This document shows, one piece after another, positions 22,829 through 30,923 of a DNA stretch of 35,850 bases. Where the stretch lies: the IMG/VR virus record IMGVR_UViG_3300025646_000158, positions 1 through 35,850 of that record; one strand, given 5' to 3'. Below the pieces are notes generated by a model. The model was not told the DNA's origin. It saw only the letters and a program-made list of their open reading frames with translations, and did not search any database. Position 1 is the stretch's first letter; every line of letters starts with the position of its first letter. Source of the DNA: a virus. Made by a program: the position numbers and the translations under genes.

Positions 22829-23350
22829 CTATACTCCAGTAGATCCGAAACCACCTGTACGATCACCTTTTAGTTGTGGCCTCTCATCTATGTAGCTGAA
22901 ATTAACACGGGGTTCGCAAGCAACCATCTCTGCTTGAGCAATTCTTAGTCCACTATAGATACGAATCTTTTCCTGAGAATTATTGTATAGAGGAATAAAA
23001 ACTTCATTGGTATAATCTGCGTCAATTATGCCAACAGAGTTAATTAGATTCAATCCACTCTTCGTGGAAAGACCCGAACGAGCATAAATTCGTATGTAAT
23101 GATTTTCTGGAATATCAAAAATTAAACCAGTCGGAACCATCACTCTCCACTCGGATGGAATTTCAATATAATTTCCAGCATCATCCTGTGATGCTAGAAT
23201 TTCTAATTTTTGATTTGTCTTGGAATATGCTAATATTGCAGACCCATATCCAATCGCAGATGACAGATCAAAACATGCTGCTTGCTCTGTCCCGTATGTT
23301 GGTTCAATGGCATAATGCCTGTGTTTAAAGATTTTTAGATTCATATTCAT
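22829..23350 (-). CDS. dut: dUTP diphosphatase
   Basis: 173 aa from the first ATG, or 171 aa from the second (23344), where the predicted transcript starts. The trimeric dUTPase motifs are in order: CFDLSSAIGY (motif 1), YARSGLSTKSGLNLINS (motifs 2-3, uracil-binding region), VGIIDADYTNEVFIPLYN, RIAQAEMV (motif 4) and the Gly-rich closing tail GDRTGGFGSTGV (motif 5). It cleaves dUTP to dUMP and PPi, keeping uracil out of DNA and feeding ThyX. It is the first gene of the early operon, behind a sigma-70 promoter. Confidence 0.93.
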   Translation of the reverse strand: MNMNLKIFKHRHYAIEPTYGTEQAACFDLSSAIGYGSAILAYSKTNQKLEILASQDDAGNYIEIPSEWRVMVPTGLIFDIPENHYIRIYARSGLSTKSGLNLINSVGIIDADYTNEVFIPLYNNSQEKIRIYSGLRIAQAEMVACEPRVNFSYIDERPQLKGDRTGGFGSTGV

Positions 23351-23378
23351 AGTATACCATATTAAAAACTAGTGTCAA
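23351..23378 (-). promoter_or_regulatory. Sigma-70-type early promoter of the replication operon
   Basis: TTGACA (23378-23373), a 16-base spacer and TATACT (23356-23351) on the minus strand, in the gap between the fibre cluster and dut. The second ATG of dut (23344) lies exactly six bases after the -10 box, at the canonical +1. Confidence 0.75.
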
Positions 23379-23380
23379 GC

Positions 23381-23749
23381 TCAACTCACTGCCAGTATTT
23401 CATCTCGTCTCGCCTGCGTGAGCAGACCCTGTGATACTAGGTAATCCATTCCAGCAATTGTCATTGGATCGTTGCTTATTATTTCTTGTGCTGCTTGTGC
23501 CAAATTCAGAAAGTCTGCTACGAGATCATCTGTTTTTGCCGCATTTCTATAGGCAATTCGTTCATCTGGAGTAAATCGATTCAGGAACTCATATGCAGTC
23601 CATCTTGGTGCATCGAACTCCCAACCATTCCACTTCCATCCGATTTGCACTTCCACTCCCTGTGGAACCTTTACAGAATTTTGTGGTCGTTCTTGGGATT
23701 GAACAACCGACGAAACTATTCCCAGTTCATCTACAATTGCCCACATCAT
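23381..23749 (-). CDS. Small tail-fibre-associated protein
   Basis: 122 aa, coupled to the upstream fibre gene by an ATGATG overlap. An N-terminal segment (MWAIVDELGIVSSVV) is followed by a Trp-rich strand region (GWKWNGWEF) and a helical C-terminal half (FLNRFTPDERIAYR, then DFLNLAQAAQEI and YLVSQGLLTQARRDEIL). This C-terminal pattern is seen in small proteins next to tail-fibre genes in many phages. It may be a fibre chaperone or tip protein. It is the last gene of the fibre cluster and stops just upstream of the early promoter. Confidence 0.65.
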   Translation of the reverse strand: MMWAIVDELGIVSSVVQSQERPQNSVKVPQGVEVQIGWKWNGWEFDAPRWTAYEFLNRFTPDERIAYRNAAKTDDLVADFLNLAQAAQEIISNDPMTIAGMDYLVSQGLLTQARRDEILAVS

Positions 23750-24561
23750 CGCGAAACCTCCTTGGATATTCCGAAGTAGTCCACATGGAGATTTCTACTT
23801 GTGGTTCCAATAGTCTTGAACAATCCTACTCCTGCTCCAGTAGCCTCTGAAGTTCCCGATGGAATCGTTGTGGTTTCAGTATGCACCACAGTTCCATCAT
23901 AGTAGAACTTTGCTTCCGATGCATCTGCATTGACTTCTATTTCAAGTGTTGCCCATGTGTTTGCTTCGCCTGTGATTCCAGTATCAATGACGGATCCTGA
24001 TCCACCAACAACCACTTCTGCCGACCAGTTTCCAGAGTTCACCGTGTCCGTGTAGGAGAAAAACAATCCATCTGTAACAGATCCACTGTTTCTTGTATCC
24101 AACAGACCAAACCTAACAAAGTAACCATTCGTTCCATCGGACAGATTGTTTGGAAGTTTTAGAACACAGGTGGTTCTGACTGTTCCTCCAGCAAGTTCAA
24201 TCTGATCGGATGATGCAATACCAATGAAAGATCTTCCCGTGCTTGTCGTGCCACAGTTTACAGACGCAACTCCTATAGTGTTTACATCCGACAATGCAGC
24301 AACGCTGTTGAATGTCGTTGCTGCACCCGTTCCGCTGTTTGCAACGGTAAGTTCTCCCTCATTATTCATCTCGCTCTGAACTAATGCCAATGTTCTTGGT
24401 CCTACTGAACCATCAAGTCCGTTGAAAAAAGAAACACCATAGGATGGGATTAATGCGAGAGTGCTTGAGTTCCAAGCAGTTCCGTCCCATGTCCATGTGG
24501 TGGTTCCAACGGTATACTTGGCATCAACGGACGGGGTAGGGGGAAAGTTCAATGCTGCCAT
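23746..24561 (-). CDS. Tail-fibre-like protein with lectin-like beta-sandwich
   Basis: 271 aa. The N-terminal module (FPPTPSVDAKYTVG, then WTWDGTAWN) is the 'FP-x-x-P … W-x-WDG-x-AW' attachment motif seen again in the gene at 33180-34223. The rest is Gly/Thr/Ser-rich beta-sandwich sequence (residues about 60-271) with a ConA/LamG-like end: WATLEIEVNADASEAKFYYDG, then VHTETTTIPSG. This is compatible with a carbohydrate-binding fibre. A perfect late promoter lies 26 bases before the ATG and AAGGACTG provides a ribosome-binding site. Confidence 0.75.
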   Translation of the reverse strand: MAALNFPPTPSVDAKYTVGTTTWTWDGTAWNSSTLALIPSYGVSFFNGLDGSVGPRTLALVQSEMNNEGELTVANSGTGAATTFNSVAALSDVNTIGVASVNCGTTSTGRSFIGIASSDQIELAGGTVRTTCVLKLPNNLSDGTNGYFVRFGLLDTRNSGSVTDGLFFSYTDTVNSGNWSAEVVVGGSGSVIDTGITGEANTWATLEIEVNADASEAKFYYDGTVVHTETTTIPSGTSEATGAGVGLFKTIGTTSRNLHVDYFGISKEVSR

Positions 24562-24587
24562 GAGTTCAGTCCTTAACTGATATTAAG

Positions 24588-24595
24588 TATTTATA
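24588..24595 (-). promoter_or_regulatory. T4-type late promoter (TATAAATA)
   Basis: An exact TATAAATA on the minus strand in the short gap between two fibre genes, 26 bases upstream of the ATG at 24561. Confidence 0.75.
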
Positions 24596-24601
24596 GTAGC
24601 A

Positions 24602-24925
24602 TTACGCAGTTATTTCTAGAGCCGATACAATCACTTCAATATCGTTTGCGCTTGTCGCTGTAGCAGTAATTGTATCGCCCGACTCACATACAATTGGTGC
24701 GTCTAGAATCTGTAATGTTGATCCAACAGGAACTTCAACATTTGAAAGAATGCTATATGAAGTTGCTGACTTTACAAGATACACACTCACTACACTTGAT
24801 GAGTATAAATCAACATTTGACAAGTTGATACTGTTGACGATTGCTGTTCCTACTACACCGTCATATACGGTAGTGTTACTGGTTGATGTTAATTTTGTCG
24901 CTTGACTTATATAAGTTTCTGCCAT
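24602..24925 (-). CDS. Small virion structural protein, paralogue of the gene at 32837-33157
   Basis: 107 aa, GGAG seven bases before the ATG. An all-beta sequence sharing with the 106-aa protein at 32837-33157 the pattern TxIYxGxxGTAIVNxIxxxN, a central VPVGSTLQxLDxPI, then SGDTITATA and a closing VIVSALE. The pair are duplicated small virion proteins, probably neck, tail or fibre decorations. The function is not known further. Confidence 0.7.
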   Translation of the reverse strand: MAETYISQATKLTSTSNTTVYDGVVGTAIVNSINLSNVDLYSSSVVSVYLVKSATSYSILSNVEVPVGSTLQILDAPIVCESGDTITATATSANDIEVIVSALEITA

Positions 24926-24927
24926 GA

Positions 24928-25149
24928 TTATTCTCCAAGTGGTAATTCTGGTTGTTCTGGTGGAATGTATTCTAAACCAAAGAAGGAATATGCCTCTTCT
25001 ATTGTATCAAACCAATACCACCCATCTGTGGGATATGTATGATTGTCTTTTGTTTCTCGTCTAAGTTCGTAATTTGCATTTAATACGAAATTAGGTCCAT
25101 GTAAAACATATCCGTCGTCGTTTTTGTAAAATCCTGATGTGTCTTCCAT
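24928..25149 (-). CDS. Small acidic hypothetical protein of the fibre cluster
   Basis: 73 aa, AGGA upstream; rich in aromatic and acidic residues (YPTDGWYWFDTIEEAYSFFG) and ending in a Pro/Glu tail. It lies between two structural genes with minimal spacing. Not recognised; possibly a small fibre chaperone or accessory. Confidence 0.6.
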   Translation of the reverse strand: MEDTSGFYKNDDGYVLHGPNFVLNANYELRRETKDNHTYPTDGWYWFDTIEEAYSFFGLEYIPPEQPELPLGE

Positions 25150-25155
25150 AATATA

Positions 25156-27720
25156 TTATCCTGTTACTGTCCATCCCTTTGCGGTTGCAATTGACGGATC
25201 GTCCGATGCAGTTCCCCAATTGTTTGTTACTGTGATTGTTTTTCCTGTCACCGTTGGCAGATTTGTATAAATTTCATTCAATTCGGTTGCTCCCAAAAAA
25301 CAACCAGTAACGGAAATATTCTGATTGAATCCAGTTGCTCTAACTCTGGATAATGATCTACAAGTATTGAATATACTAGAATACACAGTTGTACCCGATG
25401 ATCCTGAAAATTGGTAATCTGGTATTTCTTGTAAACTTGTACAGCCAGTAAACATACTTTGGTATCCAGTCGATATTATTGAACCCGTTCTAGGGGTTAA
25501 TTTTCCTAAAGATGGTGCTTTTCTTAAATTACTACAGTTACCAAATATTCCAGAAAAGTTACCACATACTTCAAAATTTAAATTTGGAATATTTGTCAAA
25601 GAAGAACAATTATAAAACATGTTATTAGCACTAGTAACTCTGCCCACATCCAAAAATGGCAAATGTTTCAACGAATAACAACTATTAAACATACTAGTAG
25701 CAGTCGTTACCAAACTAATGTCTAAATTAGGTAGTTCTTGTAAAGAACTACAACCTTGAAACATCTGAGTAGCAGTTGTTACCTTTGAAGTATCCAAATT
25801 TGGTATTCTTGTCAAAGAATAACAATTATAAAACATACCTGACATACTAGTAGCATTTGTTGTGATTAGTTCTTCAATTTCTGTAAGTTTCGAACACCCA
25901 TATAGCATAAAAAAACAATTAGTACTTTTCCCTACATTAAGTTTTCCTATTCTTCTCAAAGAAGAACAACCATAAAACATATTACTAGTATTGGTACAAT
26001 TGCAGAGATTGAGTTCGTTGATTGTTTCTAGGGAAAAACAATTATAAAACCCTCTGATTGCAGTTGATATTTTACTTCCATCAATAACAGGAATTTGAGT
26101 TAAAGAGTAACAGGAATCAAATGCGTTATCAAAACTAGACGGGGATGCTTGTGGAAGTATTGGAGATACTTCCAGTAAAGAATAGCAATTTCTGAATGTA
26201 CCACTCATGGTGGTAGCACTGCTAAAATCCACATTTATTTTTTGTAATTTATAACAATTAAAAAATGTTTGACTAAAATTAGTAACATTACTGGTATCCA
26301 TTTCTGGAAGTTTTAATAGTGCATAACAATAGGCAAATGTGTTACTTAAAATAGTCGCACTGCCAGTATACAAAGAAACTATTCTTTTCAAAGAAGTACA
26401 ATAATGAAATACACTAGAGTATGAAGTTACAGAATTGGTTCCTATCATTTCAAACTGTAAAAGATTATTATGATATGGAGGAGATCCCGATCCCATCTGT
26501 ATAGTAGTCAAATTTGGCGCAGATATTCTTATATCAAGCCATTTGGTAGTTTGATATGTACTAGTACTAAATCCTGACGGAAATTCATAATTTAAATCCA
26601 TAGTAGTCAGATTTTGTCCTGCTTGTGGAGTGACTGTAATGATAACGGATTTCATGTTATCATATGGATCATCCGCAATTGCAGCATATTCTGTGGTCGT
26701 ATATTGATGACTTACTGATGTACCCGATGCAACATTTTGAGGAGAACTTCCATCACCCCAATCAACGGTATATGCTCCTAGAAATCTTAAAGTAACCCAA
26801 TTACTATCTGTATCTGTAATACCATACAATCCTACAAACTTTTGTTCTCCTTCAGAAACACTGGGAAGAGGTTTCCATCCTCCTATGGTTACGGTTACTG
26901 GTGTGCTGAACAATTCAGATGTAGTTGCTGTAATCCCAGTAACAGCACCACCAGAGATGGTTGCGGTTGTTACTGTAACATGCTTATTTTCTCCAGAAAC
27001 ATGAACAGTTGGTACTTCAGTATATCCTGTTCCTCCACTAGTCACTGTGAAAGAACCGAGTGATCCAGTTACGGTTGCTGTTGCTGCTGCTCCTGTTCCT
27101 GGTCCACCAATACTTATGGTCGGCGCACCAGTATATCCAGTACCACAAACAACGGTACTTACACCAGAAGCCTGTCGTGTTCCCCCTCCACCAGAAAAAG
27201 TAACTGTTGGATTTGATGTATAATTACTTCCTACATTTGTAATTGTTACAGAAACGACTCTTCCGTTGTCTATTACTGCGGTTCCTGCTGCTCCAGATCC
27301 ACCCCCAGAAGAAAATGCAACCGTAGGAGCAGATGTATAACCTTCTCCTCCGTCTAGAATTATTACAGAAGAAACTGTGTATCTAAGAGTAATATTAGTA
27401 ATTGCTCCACCAGAAACTGTTGCGACTGCTGCTGCTCCTGATCCTCCTCCACCAGAAAAGGTGATCGTGGGAGCGACACCATACCCAGAACCACCAGCAT
27501 TTAAAGTTACGGCAGTTACAGATCCGTCTACAATATCTACCGTTGCTGTTGCTCCATTTCCGTTTCCATTTGATGGACGAATATATTCTTCTGTGTCATA
27601 TAATCCTCTGTCAGAAAATTTATTTCTGTTATAAATCTTTGAAGAAGAAATCATACCTTCTGATACATTTACAGCACGATTTACTCCAATATATCCGTTG
27701 TTTAATCTTTGCTTTCTCAT
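25156..27720 (-). CDS. Large tail-fibre protein with Gly-rich repeats, PKD-like domain and BspA-type leucine-rich repeats
   Basis: 854 aa from the ATG at 27720, which overlaps the previous stop as ATGA. Layout: an N-terminal MRKQRLNNGYIG segment; residues about 50-290 with repeated 'GGSGYGVAPTITFSGGGGSG' type units (about five); a PKD-like piece containing YTVDWGDGSSP; then from about 380 some twelve repeats of about 22-24 residues of the form MFxxCxSLxxIPxLDxSxVTxAT, the BspA/DUF285 leucine-rich repeat type. A C-terminal strand-rich cap follows. Such repeats form solenoids that bind proteins or glycans. I infer a receptor-binding fibre. Repeats of this kind are readily exchanged, and the sequence is AT-rich and Cys-rich compared with neighbours. 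Confidence 0.8.
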   Translation of the reverse strand: MRKQRLNNGYIGVNRAVNVSEGMISSSKIYNRNKFSDRGLYDTEEYIRPSNGNGNGATATVDIVDGSVTAVTLNAGGSGYGVAPTITFSGGGGSGAAAVATVSGGAITNITLRYTVSSVIILDGGEGYTSAPTVAFSSGGGSGAAGTAVIDNGRVVSVTITNVGSNYTSNPTVTFSGGGGTRQASGVSTVVCGTGYTGAPTISIGGPGTGAAATATVTGSLGSFTVTSGGTGYTEVPTVHVSGENKHVTVTTATISGGAVTGITATTSELFSTPVTVTIGGWKPLPSVSEGEQKFVGLYGITDTDSNWVTLRFLGAYTVDWGDGSSPQNVASGTSVSHQYTTTEYAAIADDPYDNMKSVIITVTPQAGQNLTTMDLNYEFPSGFSTSTYQTTKWLDIRISAPNLTTIQMGSGSPPYHNNLLQFEMIGTNSVTSYSSVFHYCTSLKRIVSLYTGSATILSNTFAYCYALLKLPEMDTSNVTNFSQTFFNCYKLQKINVDFSSATTMSGTFRNCYSLLEVSPILPQASPSSFDNAFDSCYSLTQIPVIDGSKISTAIRGFYNCFSLETINELNLCNCTNTSNMFYGCSSLRRIGKLNVGKSTNCFFMLYGCSKLTEIEELITTNATSMSGMFYNCYSLTRIPNLDTSKVTTATQMFQGCSSLQELPNLDISLVTTATSMFNSCYSLKHLPFLDVGRVTSANNMFYNCSSLTNIPNLNFEVCGNFSGIFGNCSNLRKAPSLGKLTPRTGSIISTGYQSMFTGCTSLQEIPDYQFSGSSGTTVYSSIFNTCRSLSRVRATGFNQNISVTGCFLGATELNEIYTNLPTVTGKTITVTNNWGTASDDPSIATAKGWTVTG

Positions 27721-27914
27721 CTGATGAACCAACCTCTCGCAGTTGTCTCTATTGTAGTTGATGTTGTATCGTATCTATTCACGATTACTTCATTATCCCA
27801 AAAAATATTAAATACATAAACCGTTGATTTTTCTGATGGTGGTTCTGGTGGTTCTGTAAGTTTTCTAGGAAATGAAGATGCAATCACACCGTGGGATTGA
27901 CTTGGAATTATCAT
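27717..27914 (-). CDS. Short fibre-cluster ORF ending in RGWFIR
   Basis: 65 aa, coupled on both sides by ATGA overlaps. It has a Pro-rich patch (TEPPEPPSEK), a strand segment (VYVFNIFWDNEVIVNRYD) and the end TTARGWFIR. The end and the following gene's start (MRKQRLNNGYIG) match the junction at 35086-35089 (RGWFFL, then [12 protein letters not shown]). It may therefore be the N-terminal domain of a fibre protein made as two chains, or joined by frameshifting. Confidence 0.6.
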   Translation of the reverse strand: MIIPSQSHGVIASSFPRKLTEPPEPPSEKSTVYVFNIFWDNEVIVNRYDTTSTTIETTARGWFIR

Positions 27915-28648
27915 CCCGTCAACCCTCCAGCGATATTGAACACATTGCTGCTGTAGGAGATAAGGCTGACCGCAGCATGTTGTCCTGCCGTTGTCAACTT
28001 GCCTTCAAAACTATTTAGTGTAGTTCCAGATCCCGTTATACCGATTCCACCAGATCCAGTCTGTATTACCGTTGTATTGTATCCAACTGCCAATCCACTT
28101 GGAACCGTCAATGTGGCACTGCTCGCGGTATTCCATACAATAACTTTACCATTATCAGATCCGAGTAAAGTATAGGTAGTTCCACTTTGTGAGTTTATCG
28201 CACCAGAGGTTATCTGAAATCCCGTATCTGAACTCACATATCCCTGTATCTCAATATTTGCATCCACTTCATATGTTTCTGTATTTGAGTCATATGTGAC
28301 ACCGACAAGTCCATTTGAAGATACGGGTTGTATCCATTGAGACGATACTCCATCATAGATGTAGATATATTCCTTGCCTGTATCGGAGTCCATCCATCTG
28401 TCACCTACTTCTGGACTACCAGGAGGAGATGAAGTATAAGTAAAACCCGAAGCAGAAATGGTGACATCACCAGTTGTGCCATTTACACTCAACACACCTT
28501 GATTTGTCAACTCAACAGGATCACCAGAAGCATTACCAACAAATAGTTTCTTGTCTGAAATATTTACAGCAAGTTCCCCCTGCGACAAAGATGCCGCAGA
28601 AGGAACCGAACTTGGTGTTGTGCTATTTTTGATCTTGATCGTTGACAT
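27911..28648 (-). CDS. Tail-fibre protein with MSTIKIK-type N-terminus
   Basis: 245 aa. The N-terminus (MSTIKIKNSTTPSSVPSAA, then SLSQGELAVNISDKKLFVG) is the attachment module common in fibres of T4-like environmental phages and is shared with the gene at 29191-30909 (MSTIKVK). A middle 'SPPGSPEVGDRWMDSDTGKE' unit and a Gly/Thr/Ser beta-rich C-terminus follow. Probably a short fibre or fibre adaptor. It is a late structural gene by context. Confidence 0.75.
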   Translation of the reverse strand: MSTIKIKNSTTPSSVPSAASLSQGELAVNISDKKLFVGNASGDPVELTNQGVLSVNGTTGDVTISASGFTYTSSPPGSPEVGDRWMDSDTGKEYIYIYDGVSSQWIQPVSSNGLVGVTYDSNTETYEVDANIEIQGYVSSDTGFQITSGAINSQSGTTYTLLGSDNGKVIVWNTASSATLTVPSGLAVGYNTTVIQTGSGGIGITGSGTTLNSFEGKLTTAGQHAAVSLISYSSNVFNIAGGLTG

Positions 28649-28658
28649 AATTTAATAC

Positions 28659-29168
28659 TCAGAATACGCCACCCTCAAGCTCTACTGTTTTCCTTTGCTT
28701 CTTTGCTGGTTTTGAAACAGTCTTGAGAACTCGTATTTCATCTTCTAGAGTATTTATCTTACTTTCAAATACCTTTTGAATCTGAGATGATTGTATCTCG
28801 ACATTTTGCTTTTCTCTTTTGAGATCTACAATCTTTCCGTGTGCTGATCTTAGTTGCTCTTCTAATTCATTAACTCTAGAACTTGTCGAAGTATTGTTTA
28901 CGATCTTTTCATTTGCAGATCTTAGTTGCTCTTCTAAATCTCTAATTTTAGAATTCAAACTAGCTTCCATATCCTTTGCTCTATTCTCAACATCAATAAC
29001 TTTTTTAGCATCAGATGAAGATGTGTTTGAAAGTTTCTCTGTTAAATCTTTTACCTTCGCCTGCTCAATCTGAAGATTGATATCCAGAATTACACTTGAA
29101 TTTAATAATTCTTGTGTTTTCTTTAAAAGTGAAGGCACAACGATAGAATCTGTATAGTTCGTTTCCAT
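28659..29168 (-). CDS. Coiled-coil virion protein
   Basis: 169 aa; AAGGAG precedes the ATG. Almost the whole length (20-150) is heptad-rich, with a duplicated unit LEEQLRSANEKIV / LEEQLRSAHGKIV about 28 residues apart and a basic C-terminus (KPAKKQRKTVELEGGVF). It could act as a fibre whisker, trimeric stalk or length-setting protein. No named family. Confidence 0.7.
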   Translation of the reverse strand: METNYTDSIVVPSLLKKTQELLNSSVILDINLQIEQAKVKDLTEKLSNTSSSDAKKVIDVENRAKDMEASLNSKIRDLEEQLRSANEKIVNNTSTSSRVNELEEQLRSAHGKIVDLKREKQNVEIQSSQIQKVFESKINTLEDEIRVLKTVSKPAKKQRKTVELEGGVF

Positions 29169-29190
29169 AATATAAACTCCTTATGTTTAT

Positions 29191-30909
29191 TTAGTAAGAT
29201 CCACCATCAACTGTATCAATAGTAATTAGACCAGATGATGCATTAAAATTAGTCGCATCAAAGGTTGCCAAACCTTTAGTTGAACCATCGGCAGCTGCGT
29301 TCTGAACTGCAAGTGTGAGAGTTCCAGAACCAGAAGTAACTGAACCGTTTGTGAGCGATATTACCTTGTATTCTGGTGCAGCTCCAGATCCTGTGCTTGC
29401 TACAACTGCTCCCGCAGTTGCTGATGTAGTCAAGAAAGTAGTACTTCCAGCTGCTGATTGATACGCAATTTGTCCCGTACCACCGTTTGCAAGATGTGTT
29501 GCAGTTGTTGCAGAACCGACCGAAAGTGAAGATTGACTTGTCCATGTTGGAGCAGAAGTACCAGCAGATGTAAGAACTTGACCTGAAGATCCTACTGATG
29601 TAAATTCAAAACTGTCTGAGTCTGAATAAACCACTGCACCAGCAGAAGCGGTTAGATTCTTACCAGAACCACCGTAGGCAAGACCGACTACAGTTCCGTT
29701 CCAAGTACCAGAAGTAATTGTTCCGACTTGGGTAAGTGAAGATCCTGTAACTCCAGAACCAAGAGCAGAAGCACTCAAAACTTCTGTGTTATTGATCTTG
29801 AAGACTTTACCAGTTGCCAAGTTCCAGTGTTCACTTGAGGTCCAGTTGCTATTTGCACTATCCCAAATGATGCTCTTATCGTTACCAGTACCACCTCTAA
29901 GGGTGATACCACCACCATTTGCGGTAGTATCATCTGGAGATGCAACAGAACCCAATTCGATGTTCTTGTCATCAACTGTAATCGTTGTTGCATTGATTGT
30001 CGTGGTTGTTCCGTTTACTGTAAAATCACCAGAAACAACCAGATCTTTATTGACGGTAACAGTTCCGCCTTCAGAAGAACCAAGATTGATATTTGTAGTC
30101 GAACCAGCAGCACCGCCAGTACCGATATTAAGTGTTTTGGTATTTCCAGAAGCAACAGCACCAATATTAAAATTTGTAGTGGATGTTGCCGTTGAATCAT
30201 AACCAAGATTTAGTGTTGTGGCATCACCAAACGCATCAACCGTGGTAGAAGTAGCATCAAATACTTTTTGTGTTGTTGTGCCTCTAATGACACCATTAGC
30301 AGTAATTACTGATCCGTATAGTGCGATATCTGTTGAAGCATCATTTTTTCCGATGGAAATCTGTTCTCCGTCTGTTGTTCCAATATCAATATTTGATGCA
30401 TTTGATATAAAAATATTTGCAGTGTTGTTGGTTGTTGTGATATCACCACCATTTACAGCAAGATTGCCAGCGATTGTGACATCGTTTGGGAGTCCTATGG
30501 TGACTGCGCCAGTAGCACCAGAAACTTCAATTTCATTGGCAGTTCCAGAAACAGATTGAACACCAACATTTGTAAATGTAATATCTTGTCCAGCAGTTAC
30601 AATTGCAATTCCAGTACCAGCTTCAAGATTTACAGCACCAGTAAGACCTTCAATGGTCGATACCGCGCCGCCACCAATTGCACCATCAACATAAGTCTTT
30701 ACTGCATTTTGTGTTGGTATTTTATTATCGCTGGCACTGCCACCACCAAGAGTAGCATTAGTATCTACTTCCGCACCAACACGAACCGAAGTTCCGTTGT
30801 TCTTTGTGACATAGAATGAATTTAGATTATCTACGAAAGCTGGTTCACCAAAGGTCAATCCAGTTGGAGGTGTAGATCCTGTTGTTCTCTTGACTTTAAT
30901 TGTTGACAT
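29191..30909 (-). CDS. Large repetitive tail-fibre protein
   Basis: 572 aa. It starts with MSTIKVKRTTGSTPPTGLTF, then GEPAFVDNLNSFYV, the module shared with the 245-aa fibre, followed by regular short beta repeats rich in Gly/Thr/Asn/Ala (AGNLAVNGGDITTTNNTANI and similar; TLNIGTGGAAGSTTNINLG). This is typical of trimeric beta-structured fibre shafts of cyanophage-like viruses. It ends in ITIDTVDGGSY, similar to the INIDGGIY end of the next fibre. Probably a long fibre shaft. Confidence 0.8.
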   Translation of the reverse strand: MSTIKVKRTTGSTPPTGLTFGEPAFVDNLNSFYVTKNNGTSVRVGAEVDTNATLGGGSASDNKIPTQNAVKTYVDGAIGGGAVSTIEGLTGAVNLEAGTGIAIVTAGQDITFTNVGVQSVSGTANEIEVSGATGAVTIGLPNDVTIAGNLAVNGGDITTTNNTANIFISNASNIDIGTTDGEQISIGKNDASTDIALYGSVITANGVIRGTTTQKVFDATSTTVDAFGDATTLNLGYDSTATSTTNFNIGAVASGNTKTLNIGTGGAAGSTTNINLGSSEGGTVTVNKDLVVSGDFTVNGTTTTINATTITVDDKNIELGSVASPDDTTANGGGITLRGGTGNDKSIIWDSANSNWTSSEHWNLATGKVFKINNTEVLSASALGSGVTGSSLTQVGTITSGTWNGTVVGLAYGGSGKNLTASAGAVVYSDSDSFEFTSVGSSGQVLTSAGTSAPTWTSQSSLSVGSATTATHLANGGTGQIAYQSAAGSTTFLTTSATAGAVVASTGSGAAPEYKVISLTNGSVTSGSGTLTLAVQNAAADGSTKGLATFDATNFNASSGLITIDTVDGGSY

Positions 30910-30923
30910 AGTTTATCCCCAGA

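Noticed and set aside
25156-27720. Diversity-generating retroelement target in the repeat fibre
   Set aside because: No reverse transcriptase, template repeat or C-type-lectin variable region is visible in the window.
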